Shown here piece after piece: positions 25,319-42,750 of a stretch of 64,000 nucleotides of DNA. Positions within the stretch are counted from its first letter, which is position 1, and every line of letters starts with the position of its first letter. Made by a program: the position numbers and the translations under genes. The notes beneath the pieces are model-generated. The model did no database searches. It saw only the letters and a list, made by a program, of their open reading frames with translations, and was not told where the DNA came from. The DNA lies in NCBI RefSeq assembly GCF_020382885.2, contig NC_058506.1, positions 8,968,318 to 9,032,317 on the forward strand. The letters are read 5' to 3'. The stretch comes from Scatophagus argus. Lineage: Eukaryota; Chordata; Actinopteri; Scatophagidae.

Positions 25319-28300
25319 CACGTCAGGGCCTCTCTCCCTCTCTCTAGGCACACTTAACATGGTTTGTTCTTGCCACCTATTGTCTGTCTCATTTGGCCAA
25401 TATATGTAAAACAGAAGTAGTGATCAGCAGGTTAGCTTGAGGATGGAGGAGTTACCTGGTTTTAACCCAGTAGTTTTCCCATTGAACTGAATTTTGTGAT
25501 CAGCCTTACAATTGAGCATGTATTGTTTCATTGCCTTCATGGTGGGATTCATGTTTATGGCTGCTTGTTAAAAACCTACACGAGTAATTGGAGTTAATCA
25601 TTAACTGTATTTGTTTGCCAGCTGATAGAGTGCTGGCTATAATTCACTGAAGGACAGTGCTGTTTTCATACAGCAGTGTATGTCTCGGGACGAACAAAGA
25701 AGTATAGATCTTTGTTATTGGGTATAAGAGCCCAAGGGAAAACCGGGGTGGGGGTGTGTTTGGGGGTGGCATTGTGATGCAACGCGCAGTAAAGTGAAAA
25801 CCCTCGGGAAAAGTCTTTTGACTGATGAGAATTTATGTTGTGTTAAAATGTTAACCTTTAGTCCACAAGTCCACAGCTGTATCTGTACTCTCAAGTCGGA
25901 CAGCTGAACCTCACCAGTCACACTGGGATTCAACTGAAGGTGGTTAAGATTATTCAGTGGTTCACTGAATAATCTTAAGCTTTAGGTTATGAAGCTAATG
26001 TAGCACAATTTGAAGATAGATTAGATCGAAAGACATAAATAAAATTTAAGGATGTAATAGGTGCGGTTGTGATATAACTGTTTTGAATTTATCCTCTGCT
26101 TCAGATAAAACATAAGTCTTACCTTCATGTTATGATTATCATTAGAAATGGAAATGAGATGGTGTGCTTCTACAATTGAATTCAGTAAACCCTCTTTGCG
26201 CATGCTAAATTGTATTAATGTCATCGTAAGCTATGTGATTATCATGTAAACCTTGAGTCAGAATGGCTTTTTCTATACAAAGCCATTAATCCAATTAGTT
26301 CGTTTGTGCTGGGTGGAGAAAGTCCAGCTGCATCCTGAATGTAAGTCTGTTTGTAATACATGTAGTTTAGTAAAGAGTGCAAACATGGAAAAGTGAGACT
26401 TTATAAACTGTTAATTGTTTTATCTGTGTCATGGATGTCATTTGTAAATTATTCTGGATTATTTGGCCTGTTCTGTCTCAGGATTGCGTCAACCATCACT
26501 ATGCTCTATTTTGTAAACGTACTTCTCCCTCGAGACATGTTGTCGCTCGCATGCTTTGGTTTCACAATCCTTCCTGTCAGTACCGTGATGGTGATGAGTC
26601 TACCCTTGTCAGTGCAGAACCCTCAGGCTGAGGCTCTTAACCAGGAATGCTGTAGCGCTCAGTCTTGCAGCACACTGATTTTTACAAGAAGGAACAGATA
26701 TTCTAGCTGCACCATATTCCATCTGCACTCTGAGCTTTTCACTTTACCTACTAGGAAACAAACTCATGATCAGACAAACTAAAACTTAGTTTTGATGATT
26801 CACATCAGAATTCAATAACTTTAAATATTTAGTCTAAAGTGAGATTTTGGGAAAAATCCCTGTTGTTAAATAGTGCACCAACAAAATAAATCATCTCTAA
26901 TCTGTATGGACTTCAGTGTTGAGAGTCATAAACACTCTCACTACCTCTTATTTAGATTAGGCTGTTGGCAGTGTTGGCCAGTGCCATTCAGTTGTCGAAT
27001 ACTGACCACACCTGCGAGCTCCTTTTTGAATTTTTTTGTCTTATTGTGCATGCGTGGCATTGGCCAACCACAGTACCTGTAACGGTGCTGTTAGTATGAC
27101 TGTATGACTAATCATTTCAGGCAAATGATTAGGTAACACCAAAAGAGGGTGGCATATGAGCAACTGATAACCCTGCCAGTACCCTGCTTTATCAGACAAG
27201 TAGTGAATTTTAAACTCACAAACCTTTTTAAGTTAATAACTCTTTTATTCACTTTTTATTCACTTTTATTCAACAGGTAAAAGCGGATATATATCACGCT
27301 GCTCTATAAAGTGCTTTAATGGCAATGAGATTGCAACTACTTAGAAACTGTACAGTCCAGCACATAAAGAGTTGTAATACTGATTCAGTGTTGCCAAAGC
27401 AGAATTCTGCTCTGAGGAGTAAGACTACATTTTCAACGCCTTATGTGCAAAAGCTGATAATTATTTGCAACATCACGCATGACTATGGCTTACACACCTG
27501 ACATTTCCACAAATACACATTATAGACTCTTTTATACTCTTGACCCTTGAATAGAGTTTTCTAACTTGTGAGTTGTGAATTGTCACCCTGAAGGGAATTT
27601 ATGCTTATCAGATGTTTGCTCTTTGACTTGTTCCACTCTTTTATTGACTGAATAGGGAACAGTCCTAGTTTAAAGTCTCTGTGATCTCTGGTAGATGAGC
27701 AAGTGACTCCATAGTAACCTTTGTGCTCACAGTTGTTAAGATCCTCACAGCCACTCTGCTTCTACCGAAATCGAGTTTCGAGCAGTACTCGCTGATGTCT
27801 TAATTGTGTCACATAATACAGAGTTGTCAGACTGTAGAGTCATTGTCAAACATTTTGGATCTCAGAGTTCTCAGGGTCAGGCTTTTGGGTGTTGTATTTG
27901 GACTGCTTTGCGTGCTATCCATCTGTAGTCTGTCAAACAGTCTGACACCATTGTTCCATGCTGTGGACTTGCGTTTGATGGAGCTCTGAATGGTCTCTGA
28001 AGTGAAGTAGTAAATGACTGGATCAAAACAACAGTTGGTCACTGCTATGCACAGAGCAATGGGGTAGATGGTTCTGACCACATATTCCGCGTAGCATCCC
28101 TTTAGAACGTTGGAGCGAACCAGGGCATAGAATATGAGATTGACATTGTAGGGGATGAAACAGAAGCAGAAGATAAGCAGATGCACAATGATCATTCTCA
28201 AGATTTTCGCCTTATTGAGGTTTCCTCCGCGGCTGATGGTCTGGGGTTTCCTCAGAGTTCGTAGCACCATGACGGAACAAAAGACATTGAGCATCAATGG

Positions 28301-31300
28301 GATGATGAAGCCCACAGTCTCAATAAACACTACCACCTTGGAGAGTTCAGCCTTCCATTGCTTTTTAGAGTAGTTTTCAAAGCAGAAGTTTGAGGAGGAG
28401 TTAGCATTTTTGGGTGAAGTGGTGTCCAAAAGGAACCCAGTGGGTACACTTCCAGAAAGAACCATCACCCACACTGTGCAGCAGGCCAGTTTGGCGTTCC
28501 TCTTAGTGCGAATAGTTTGGGAGCGGAACGGGTGCACAATGGCCAGAAAACGGTCAACACTGATGCAGGTGAGGAAGAGGATGCTGCCATACATGTTGGT
28601 GTAGAACAAGGCCACAGAGATCTTGCACAGCACACTACCGAAGAGCCACTCACGTTTAATAAAATAAACAATCCGAAAAGGCAGGCTGAGGACAAAGAGA
28701 GAGTCTGAAACGACTAGGTTTATCATATATGTCGTGGTCTCATTCCGCAGCTTCAGCGTGCAGCCAAAAATGTACACAGCCACCATGTTGAAGAAAAGTC
28801 CGACTACAAACACCACGCTGAAAACTGAGCTGTACAGAGGGTACTTGAAGTCATCACTCTTGTTGCAGCTCATGTAATTTTGAGTGGAGCCCAGCATGCT
28901 GATGTTATAAGCTTCTATGGTGCTGTTATACATTTTTAGATCAAGCTAGTTAGTTAGTTTGGGACAATTAAAGAGATAAAGTTCTCCTGGGTATTCTTGA
29001 GTCAGTCATAAAAATCCAACAGTCCTTAAAAAAAAGTTAAACTTGTTAATCCTTTTCAGTAGGAAAAGCAGTCTTGAATTACTAATGAGTGGTGGGTTTG
29101 TGCAGTCCTGTGTGATGAAATGGTGAGAACGAACGTATACAGCAACTCCACAAAAACTGCGTATTTATATCCTTTACATCAGTATTCTGTATAAGAAAGC
29201 TGTCGGGCACATCCAGTAATCCTCATGAAAGTGAAGTTTTCCGTCCTGTCCAGTTGTCTTTCACAGCTGAAATGTTTATCCTTTTTGATGGAAGAATCAT
29301 GTGCCTCTCCTCAGCTCTGTGAACAGTCGAGTGGCTCTTCCTTTCCCTTGTTCTCTTGTCTGTTCCTGCAGCAGCCCTGGGGGGGGGGGCACGGTGATCA
29401 TTACTCTTATGCTTCACAAGTTTTACTCTGCTCCTGCCTGACCGTAAATCAGAAACCTCATAGCAGGGTGAAATTGAGACTCTCCAGCACAAAGAACTCG
29501 CTGGACTGTTGACACACAAAGGGAGGAGCCTCCAAAGGGGCCAGAGTCCTCCCATCACTGTTTTGCCTTTGCACTTATCTGAAAATGGAATAATGACACT
29601 ATCAGAAATGGGTGTGGACCCTCAACTTTTGTGCTCAGGGGTTTTTTATTCTTTCTCTATTCTTTACTGCTGTATGTGCAATTAAACTCCTAAAATACTA
29701 TAATGATAAGGAATAGCTTATATAACATTATAGCATAGCTTTATCTTGTTTTCTTAATATGACTATGACTGCTTGGGGTTATCCACATTAGTCTACAAAC
29801 AATTAAATTAAGTTAACATGAAACACAGAACTCTTAAGCAAGATTTTACTATACCTAATGAAACATTGCAGTGTGGCTGCCCTTCATATGTCACTGAATG
29901 CTGTTAGAGCAGTCAAATACAAAGTGTACCTTTTGCACTGCATTAGTGGCGTCAGCAGGGTGTGGCATGTATGACATGAAGAATGTACTAATAGCAAGTC
30001 TGTACCTGTAGTTCCTGTGAAAATTGTTGAGTGGTGAGCCACACCTTTTTTTCCCCCTATATTCTCATGTGATGTTCACGTGCACCACTGGTGTGTCTGC
30101 ATATCTTTTAGTCATAAGAGATAAGAGAGCTAAATATGAATGGATTTTGCTTCAGTGGTATTTGCAGACAAGACATTTTTGCAAATGAAATTATTCTATT
30201 CTATACTATTTCCTCTCAGTTGAAGGGGATTTCAGTGGAAGTCACTGAAATGAGATAGGTTACAATAGCGCATATCTTTAGGTCAACATGAAAATAAGGA
30301 ACTAATGTGTTATCAGTCCTCAGTTGTAATTTAACAGTTCAGTTTTTGCGAAGGAAATTTGCTTTACTGGATCACTTTGATTTGTCAATGCTGCACTTGT
30401 GTCGACACCGGCTCTTTATGACAACAGCAATAATATAAACTTGTCACTGTATTCTCACCCACAACTTATTTATTTTTCCTCTACACTGAACATGATATTT
30501 TTAAAATGTAAATCCTGTTTGTGTCTTTGCAGGGCTCCCCGCTGTTTGAGCTGCTGAAACAGGAGCATGAGGGGGGAGCAGCAGAGCAGGTGGAGACTCC
30601 AGCCAGTTTCAGCCAACCACTGCAGCACAACCACACCGCAGCCGACCTGTGAGTTCACCGTCCTGCGTTTTGTCTGTTCGTCTTTCAGCTGCTGGTAGGC
30701 AGCAGCTGAAAGACAATCAATCATTTTTTCAGCTATTGTGAATCCATAAGAACATGCATCATGGAATTTAAAGAACAAGAGATCTGTTAGATTCCACTTA
30801 AACTCATCATCAGCTATACTTTCTTTTTTTCTTCTTATTCTAGACCCCCTAACTATCTGTGATTGGTGCTTTATATAATGTTTACTTGTAGCTAACAGAG
30901 CCCATTGGATTTCTCCATTGCTCTTACAGATATCTGTCCCCCATGCGTCCAGGCCATCGTGTCTTGTCACCAGAGTCCCCAGCCACACTGAGTTCTCAGT
31001 CTTCCTCTCAGCCCCCAACCCAGCCTGCCACCCAAACTCCACGGCTCCCGAAGTCCAACTCTCTCAGCCTCTTCTATAAGAAATGTAAGATGTTGTTCAA
31101 GCTCTCACATAGTCCAAAAGGACCTTTTTTTTCAGAAGACATAAAATATGTTTGTCTAGATCTGGATTATAACAGATGTGTGGGTAACAAACTCCTCTCT
31201 CTGTAGTGTACCGCCTGGCCTACACGAGGCTGAAGGTGCTTTGTTCTTACCTGCTGTCCTCCCACCCTGAACTGGAGCCCATCATATGGACCCTCTTCCA

Positions 31301-32831
31301 GCACACTCTGCAGCACGAGCATGAGCTGATGAGAGACCGTCACCTTGACCAGGTTACCTGCCTTTCATTTGCTCATTCACTCTTGTTCTCTTGGCATCTT
31401 CCTTCCTTGTTTCCTTTTTTTTTTCTGAAGCTACTTCTCTTTTTTTCTTAAAGTTGATGATGTCAGCTATGTATGCCATATGTAAAGTGAAGAGTGTAGA
31501 CCTGCGCTTCAAGACCATTGTCACGGCGTACAAGAACATGCCCAACACCAACCAGGAGGTGACGACTTGTAACGTTAATTACTGTTTTTTTCCTGTTGTA
31601 ATGGCACATTGTGTTGAATTCTGACCTAAAATTATTTGCTTTTCTGTTTTACACTGTATGCTGCAGACCTTTAAGCATGTGCTGATCACTGAGGGCCACT
31701 ATGACTCCATCATTGTCTTCTACAACCAAGTGTTCATGCAGAAACTGAAGACCAACATCCTGCAGTATGCGTCTACCAGGGTGAGAGACCTCCCCATGAG
31801 GGATCTACACTGTGATTTTAATAATATGCCCAGTCAGGTACATGTGCATGCCTGCAGTAACCTCTTCTTTGCTGCTGTTTTGTTTTCGTAGCCACCCACC
31901 CTCTCTCCAATCCCACAAATACCACGCAGCCCCTACAAGTTTCCCAACTCGCCTCTGCGTGTGCCTGGCAGCAACAATGTTTACATCTCTCCTCTGAAAA
32001 GCCCACGCATGTCCCCGGGTATCATGACTCCTCGCTCCAGGTGAGTTCACGGCAATTCAGTGTTGTTCTTGTTCTAGAGGGGGGAAAAAAGGGAAAAGGC
32101 CTTTCGGCTGCGCTTGTAGAGTAGCATGATTGTGTGTTTGCACATGATTTTTCTTATCTGTTTTTTCCCTTTACAGAATGCTGGTATCAATCGGTGAATC
32201 ATTTGGGGTGCGTGCCTCTTTTGTTTGTATTGTAGCATATTAAAGGATAATCTCCATTTTGCAAGGTAAAATGCAATGCACTCAGTCTTTTTTTTCTGTC
32301 TTGTTTTCATCTATAGCTGTCCAATCGGTTCCAGAAGATCAACCAGATGGTCAACAGCAGCGACCGCTCCTTCAAGAGGACTCTGGATCTCGGGCCCACT
32401 CCAAAGCCTCTTAAGAGATTACGGTTTGATGTGGATGGGCAAGATGAAGCCGATGGCAGGTTGGTCACGAATTAAATTTTAGCATATCCGCACCCTGTTT
32501 AGTAACTGTAGTCGAAAACACAAACCGAATATTTGTCATAGCATACATGTGTATATTTCACTTAAGCTCACATTATGTATTTTAATTAACAGCAAATCTG
32601 GACAAGATTCTACACTCATACAGAAGCTTGCAGAGATGAGTAAGTGAAGATTGCATTTTATATAAAGTTCCAGTTTTGCCAATTACCAATTCTTCTTCTT
32701 CTTCATGTATTCATGTCAGTCATGTGGCTGATGTATGTTGACTAACATAGGAGTAATTTTTTTTTTTTTTTTTTAATGCAGGCTCCACTTGGAGTCGCAT
32801 GAAGGAGGATGCAGAATCAAGGAAGGAATAA
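15693..32831 (+). CDS. rb1: Retinoblastoma-associated protein RB1
   Basis: The nuclear pocket protein that binds and represses E2F transcription factors until phosphorylated by cyclin-CDKs. Twenty-seven exons, as in human RB1, give 910 aa. Exons 1-17: 15693-15802, 16268-16388, 16772-16875, 17139-17273, 17366-17404, 17567-17616, 17857-17967, 18317-18462, 18578-18655, 19849-19958, 20045-20122, 20705-20792, 20892-21008, 21107-21163, 21343-21374, 21530-21606, 21729-21952. Exons 18-27: 30533-30648, 30930-31084, 31207-31352, 31454-31558, 31667-31780, 31892-32040, 32177-32207, 32317-32459, 32593-32639, 32782-32831. Family blocks: [18 protein letters not shown] and [14 protein letters not shown] in the N-terminal domain, [18 protein letters not shown] and FPWILDVV in pocket [13 protein letters not shown] and [10 protein letters not shown] in pocket B, and [20 protein letters not shown] with KRLRFD in the C-terminal region. 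The human poly-Ala/Pro N-terminus is absent. Other introns look empty. Confidence 0.98.
22494..23489 (-). CDS. P2RY10/GPR174-like class-A GPCR nested in rb1 intron 17
   Basis: An intronless 331-aa seven-transmembrane receptor, antisense to rb1. The extracellular N-terminus has NTT and NCT sequons. Visible motifs: SLSAADL (TM2), [18 protein letters not shown] (TM3, DRY), the TM3 cysteine in FCHLTF paired with the ECL2 cysteine in [18 protein letters not shown] (TM6) and NPFIYYF (TM7). [16 protein letters not shown] and [18 protein letters not shown] resemble P2RY10 and GPR174, the lysophosphatidylserine-receptor group, more than LPAR6 next door. The cytoplasmic tail is only about 20 residues, Gly/Ser-rich, with no obvious palmitoylation cysteine. 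Ligand is not inferable. The ATG at 23487-23489 starts the family-like N-terminus. Confidence 0.85.
   Translation of the reverse strand: MELWNTTYDVPSKPLSSLSNCTVDTSYRFTFYQVSYSIIFLLGLATNSLALWRLFLSPCTMNSTAIYMISLSAADLFFVISLPLRIYYYHQKARALSSTTGDESSWTQSVAFCHLTFTLKYISLYGGIFFLVCISVDRYFAVVHPLASTLRRQRAAQLLSGGIWCLVLGLSVTLPLLRSAAARLNQPCLLDPSSQRHRTIILVALGLVLGSFLLPTAVLLYSYCRVLNVLRQPRHRSRSQVRNRQHTLTVIYWVMGIFLLCFLPYHINLLGYTLTHVGLLPYCGLAKVTKVAHPVVLSLASCNCCLNPFIYYFSSSLVHKEAPGGGGSGSQ
25272..25319. repeat. (CA)n microsatellite
   Basis: A CA-dinucleotide run with one CG and one CT interruption inside rb1 intron 17, between the two nested receptor genes. It is a simple repeat with no other evident role. Confidence 0.95.
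25944..25978. repeat. Perfect 16-bp inverted repeat with 3-nt loop
   Basis: The left arm 25944-25959 pairs exactly with the right arm 25963-25978; GTT forms the loop. It is AT-rich and lies in rb1 intron 17 between the two GPCR genes. No transposon termini or target-site duplication flank it. Confidence 0.95.
27640..27645 (-). terminator. Poly(A) signal of lpar6
   Basis: TTTATT on the plus strand is AATAAA on the minus strand, about 180 bases beyond the lpar6 stop. It is a plausible polyadenylation signal for the single-exon gene. Confidence 0.45.
27827..28933 (-). CDS. lpar6: Lysophosphatidic acid receptor 6 (P2Y5), nested antisense in rb1 intron 17
   Basis: A plasma-membrane G-protein-coupled receptor for lysophosphatidic acid. 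The single exon encodes 368 aa, with the start ATG at 28931-28933 and N-terminal NST/NIS sequons. It closely follows human LPAR6: [11 protein letters not shown] (TM2), [28 protein letters not shown] (TM3 with DRF), [23 protein letters not shown] (TM6), [20 protein letters not shown] (TM7 with DPxxY), and a tail ending in [10 protein letters not shown] near the human KSKIFDNES end. Its place, antisense in intron 17 of rb1, matches the human locus, which supports orthology. The fish copy is somewhat longer, mainly at the N-terminus and in the tail. I cannot tell which teleost duplicate it is. Confidence 0.97.
   Translation of the reverse strand: MYNSTIEAYNISMLGSTQNYMSCNKSDDFKYPLYSSVFSVVFVVGLFFNMVAVYIFGCTLKLRNETTTYMINLVVSDSLFVLSLPFRIVYFIKREWLFGSVLCKISVALFYTNMYGSILFLTCISVDRFLAIVHPFRSQTIRTKRNAKLACCTVWVMVLSGSVPTGFLLDTTSPKNANSSSNFCFENYSKKQWKAELSKVVVFIETVGFIIPLMLNVFCSVMVLRTLRKPQTISRGGNLNKAKILRMIIVHLLIFCFCFIPYNVNLIFYALVRSNVLKGCYAEYVVRTIYPIALCIAVTNCCFDPVIYYFTSETIQSSIKRKSTAWNNGVRLFDRLQMDSTQSSPNTTPKSLTLRTLRSKMFDNDSTV
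30680..30714. repeat. Perfect 15-bp inverted repeat with 5-nt loop
   Basis: The left arm 30680-30694 and right arm 30700-30714 are exact complements separated by GTAGG. It lies in rb1 intron 18, about 30 bases after the donor of exon 18 (exon ends at 30648), so in the transcript it could fold next to that splice site. Confidence 0.95.
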
Positions 32832-35456
32832 CTCTAACCTACTGAACTGGCCTGCACTGTTTATCACAATGTGAACACAACCTCTTGTTCACACAAAGTG
32901 AAGAACGAGTTTCTCTGTACATTTAGTATGGGATTTTAGTTTGTATTTAACTTTGTCTTTGAGGAGTAATATGTGAATATAGAGGACTTTCTCCTCTTTT
33001 TGTTGATGCTTTAACCGAGTGTTTTAACTGAATAATGATTGATGTCATTGAATTTCATTTGAGTTTTGACTTGTTGGAGATTAAGTATGTTTGTTTTTAA
33101 GAGTGATATTAGTTTGTGGTTGTTTGAATCTTCTCAATTCTGAAGAGCTTTGTAGAGATCCGTTGATGGTTATCTTGTTAAATAACTGATTAAGCCTTAC
33201 CGCCACCAGGACCTTCACGTGTTGACTTTTTGACAGTCTTTTCACATTCTGACAATTCAGATGTTTCAATCATGATGCAACATTTCAGGTGTTAAATTAC
33301 GATTACTCTCCTCAAAAAGGATTTAAGCCTCAGCCCAGAGGGAAATCAATATGTCTTTCCAGGCAGCAGTTTTACTTGTGAAGTGATATTTTACTCTGGA
33401 ACGTGGATAATCATTTTGGGAAAGTTTAGTTTGTGCCATAAAGTGAGAACTATAAAACAGTCAAATATAACTTGAAGGAAAATCCTCCAAGATTTGCACT
33501 CAACCAAAGTTCATGTAGTTTCAAAGGAGGATGGTTTCAGATAATGTTTCTTGTTTTTGTAATGTATAGAGTTTCACAGTAACTTTTCTTTTACTTTTGG
33601 TTGGTTAAAAAATATACATTGTATATCAAATGCATGTTCTCAGTCACTTTTTTTCTACACATTAGTTGGTTAGTCTTAAACTTTGGAATTGGAGAATTCT
33701 AAGGTAAAGGGGAACAAATTACAGAGATGGATAAACAACACATGGAGCAAATTAATATGTGGAATTCACTTCATAAAAATATACCAAGGTAAAATATTGC
33801 TAGATATGTCAAATACAAGAGATTTTAAATGAAAATATGTTTATATTGTGCTACACTGAAGTAGTTTCCTGAAAGTATAAGAAATGTTTCTTTTGAAAAT
33901 ATTGTTTTTGTACCTTTTACATAGATGCCCCAAGATGCCCCATAGAGGTCTTGCCTTTGCAGCCAACAATAGACACCAGTTTGTGCTGATTAACCATCAT
34001 GCTGTTGAGTCATGCTGTTTATTTATTTAATTTCTTTTTTTTTGCTTTTATAGAAAGGACGTTTCTGTTTTGCTCCAGTTTTATACACCATCTTATGATG
34101 CTGGGTTTTGTTCTTGGTCTGTTGAGAGTTGTGGCGATATTTGTATTGACATCCTCTACAGAAAAATACAATTTGAATGTTGGTTATGAAAAAAAAAAAA
34201 AGACAAAGTTGAGTTCTTTTTTCTCAGGAATTATATTTGTCACATTTCTCAATAGCTTCTGCACCATTCTTCAAGATGGTCATTAAGTCCTATTTCAACT
34301 GTGATTAACAACTTTGACAGAAAATACATGGTTATTGGCATCAGTCATGTTTCCTTACCTCCTGAATCCGCAAAAGAATTGATCACAGTAAGAGATTTAA
34401 GTCTACAATGGTCCTTTTCCTCCCTCTGCTGTGCAAAACTGCTCTCACAAGAATCTGTAGCCAGTCATGCTTCACTTCCACACACAATTACTTACTATTA
34501 GAGTGAAATGCCTCTGTATTGGTAATTTGGTTACTTCTTGAGTAACGTCATTTTCAACTGTGGCTTACTGAAAACCAATGTTTTTTCCAAGATTGCTCCA
34601 TAGAAAATCTATTTTGCTCTCTTTTGAATGTAACACAATTCTTTGGTGAGTCCGAAATTTCCAAACAATGTAAGAGCGAAACATTTTATGCAACGTGTGC
34701 ATTTTAAAGGAATCTGCAAATGGTGATCGCACATCTTGTGCAATGTGTAAAGGGATTTGGCCCAAACCCATCAGCACTTGGACAGTCAGTGGTGGAGGTA
34801 GTATACAAGTTCTGTAGTATAAGCCTACTAATACTACGCTGTAAGGATTTAAATTTTGTCCTCAAGTACAGTACTTGGGTAAAGGTGTTTACATTCCACC
34901 AAAGCTTACAGTGCACTGTATAAGACTGATTCTGCGGACAAAAATAGAAATGTTTAATTTTAGTAAATTGATTTCCTCAAAGATAAGTGCATGAAAAGAG
35001 TAGAGAAAAGAATAAGTATCTCTTTTCCTTGCGACTCCTTGTTTTTCCCACTGCTGTGAATTGCTTCTAGCTCCTCTGGGGGAAAATGATGACAGCTGTT
35101 GCCTGTTCAGCAACAGCCATCTTAATTGTGCCATCGTACTGTTTCCAATGGGGAGGTCGAAATTAATTCCTGTTTGAAAGCAGAAACAGTTTGGTTTGGG
35201 CCCAGTCAAGCGTGAAACTCCTTGAACTGGTTACGTTTTAATTGGCCTTGCCCCATGGGGGATTGAAGTGTGTTATTGAGTTTGTGGGTGCTGATTGCAT
35301 GCAGTCAGCCGGTAGCACATGATTGCAGGACACCAAAGTGTTCAATTCTCTTACTGGAGCTGCTTGTGGAAACTACTGATATCTGTTTCCTTAATCTCTG
35401 AAGCTAAAAAATATATTTCATCTGTTGAGAGAATGTGATTGTGTTTTCACTCTAGG
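32832..35456. other. rb1 3' UTR and rb1-trpc2 intergenic region
   Basis: AT-rich DNA with no supported coding exon. The first part is presumably rb1 3' UTR. A degenerate MITE-like element sits at 34787-34904. I looked for the XRCC1-N-like domain that mammals encode upstream of TRPC2 (Xndc1) and saw nothing resembling it in either strand's open frames. Confidence 0.55.
34787..34904. mobile_element. Degenerate short TIR element (hAT-like MITE)
   Basis: It begins CAGTGGTGGA and ends with an imperfect inverted copy (TCCACCAAAG, where TCCACCACTG would be perfect). The interior has AAGTACAGTACTTGGGTAAA, matching the widespread fish short repeat with CAGTGGTGGA ends and AAGTA-rich interior. At about 118 bp it cannot code. 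Class assignment to hAT is from memory of such ends and is tentative. Confidence 0.5.
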
Positions 35457-35491
35457 ATCACCACTCAAAATTGTGCTGTTTTTCACCAAGA

Positions 35492-41197
<5,706 letters not shown>

Positions 41198-42750
41198 CCT
41201 TAGTGATGTCCCATTTTTAGGTCTACACAGACATTTTCAGCGTTTGGCCCTTCAGTCACCTTATCCAACAGAGTTTGTGCTTGGGTTGCATAATTTATCA
41301 CTGAGAATTTGGAAATGGTTTGAGTTTTTCCATGGTCTGCACCTTCATGTGACTTAAAATGCAGAATATTTCATAATCTAATCAGCTTATTGTCATAAAA
41401 TTTACTGAGTGCACTTTCATGGCACGGAGCCAGAAGAACTGTCTTCCACTGTTTCCAGTTGTGCTAAACTAAGCTAACAACTGCTAGCTGTTTCTTCACA
41501 TTTGCTGTGCAGACAGGAGAGTGGTATCTGACTTTCCACCAGAAAAACATTGTACAATTCCTTTAACCTTAATCATTGATACTATGGGGTACTGTAGCTT
41601 CCTGTTTAATTCCGTATCATGTACGAAATAAGTAAAATCGTTCGGTGGGTAGTTGATTAATGAAAGGACTATGGTAGGCATACTTTGTGCTGGGCGTCCC
41701 TCTCCTCACAGCAATTTCCCGAAGTTCACCGTTCATTTGCAAAGATTTCTCAAATATCAGATAAAAGTAGCACTGTTTAATGAAGCAAATAAAACATTTG
41801 AAGCTGCATTTGTTTCTGTCTCTGTATTTCATGAATATGGTGTAGAGGAACTTTAACTCTGTGCTGACTGAGGTAATGAATCTCTGTTTTAGTGTTTCTT
41901 TTCAGTAGATGACAGAGACACACCATACTGCACTGTTACAGTGCAGGCCTCAGCTTGCTTTACACATTCGGATCCCATGAGGTCACATGCATAAACACAC
42001 CACTTCATTAATTCATCACCTGCAGCATCACCTGTCCCAAGACACAGTGTAGACTCTTCCTCTGGAAAAACACCCTGGCGTTTACAGTAAGTCTTTGTTG
42101 CAGTACTGACGCCATCACTGTTTAATTATTCACCAGAAGAATATTCATGTCTTCAATGCACATGCACTTGCATGAGCAATTCCAGGGACAGAAAAGCTTC
42201 ATTTCCTCACTATTCATTTCCTAAAAATATATTAAGGGAAGCATGCCTATTTATATTTTGCTAATTTTCTCTCTTGATGTAGAAGATATTTTACCACCCA
42301 AAAATATTTAAAAAAATACATAGTTCTTGCCTCATTAAATGTTTAAATATGTGTAATAACACAAGGTACATGTGCTCAGATTTGTATTTATTCTTGATAA
42401 TTGTGAAATAAACGAGACTTGAATTAAAACTATTGTATAACAAGTTTAATTTTCAGCACATCTAAAATGCAAACAGTTCATGAATGACCCACACATTACA
42501 AAACTGTATTGATAAAAAAAACTAAATATTGCTTTCTTATACCCTATTAATTCTATACAATCATGCATACAACACTTTTCATTTCATGATAAAAATGCAG
42601 CAAATATTAAATAAAAATGCAAAAATGTGTGACATGATGACAGCGGCAGTTATTCAAAACATCATTGTACTTGAATAAAAAGAACCAGGTGTTTCCAAAA
42701 ATATACATTTAATGGGGGAAGTGTGTTTGCCCGAATGAACCACACTTCAC
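41198..42750. other. Convergent trpc2/rrm1 3' UTR region
   Basis: The two genes end toward each other. Plus-strand AATAAA occurs at 41788-41793 and 42407-42412 for trpc2. The minus-strand signal at 42387-42392 lies about 360 bases beyond the rrm1 stop, so transcripts may overlap if trpc2 uses the distal site. No coding exon is seen. Confidence 0.5.
42387..42392 (-). terminator. Poly(A) signal of rrm1
   Basis: TTTATT on the plus strand (AATAAA on minus) is the nearest canonical signal I see beyond the rrm1 stop codon, implying a 3' UTR near 0.4 kb. Confidence 0.4.

Noticed and set aside
26393-26782. 129-codon hydrophobic ORF on the plus strand in rb1 intron 17
   Set aside because: No recognisable family, no splice or promoter context; membrane-like composition arises easily in AT-rich DNA. 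Probably chance.
27110-27135. 10-bp inverted repeat CTAATCATTT/AAATGATTAG with 5-nt loop
   Set aside because: At this arm length about one such hairpin is expected by chance in 64 kb.
29380-29395. Run of G residues upstream of lpar6
   Set aside because: A single short homopolymer; not enough G-runs nearby for a G-quadruplex.
30470-31042. 190-codon minus-strand ORF over rb1 exons 18-19
   Set aside because: It is the antisense shadow of conserved rb1 exons and of the hairpin region; no family similarity.
15693-32831. Search for mir-15/16-type hairpins near rb1
   Set aside because: The mir-15/16 seed TAGCAGCAC was not seen in the region; in human the cluster is about 1.6 Mb away.
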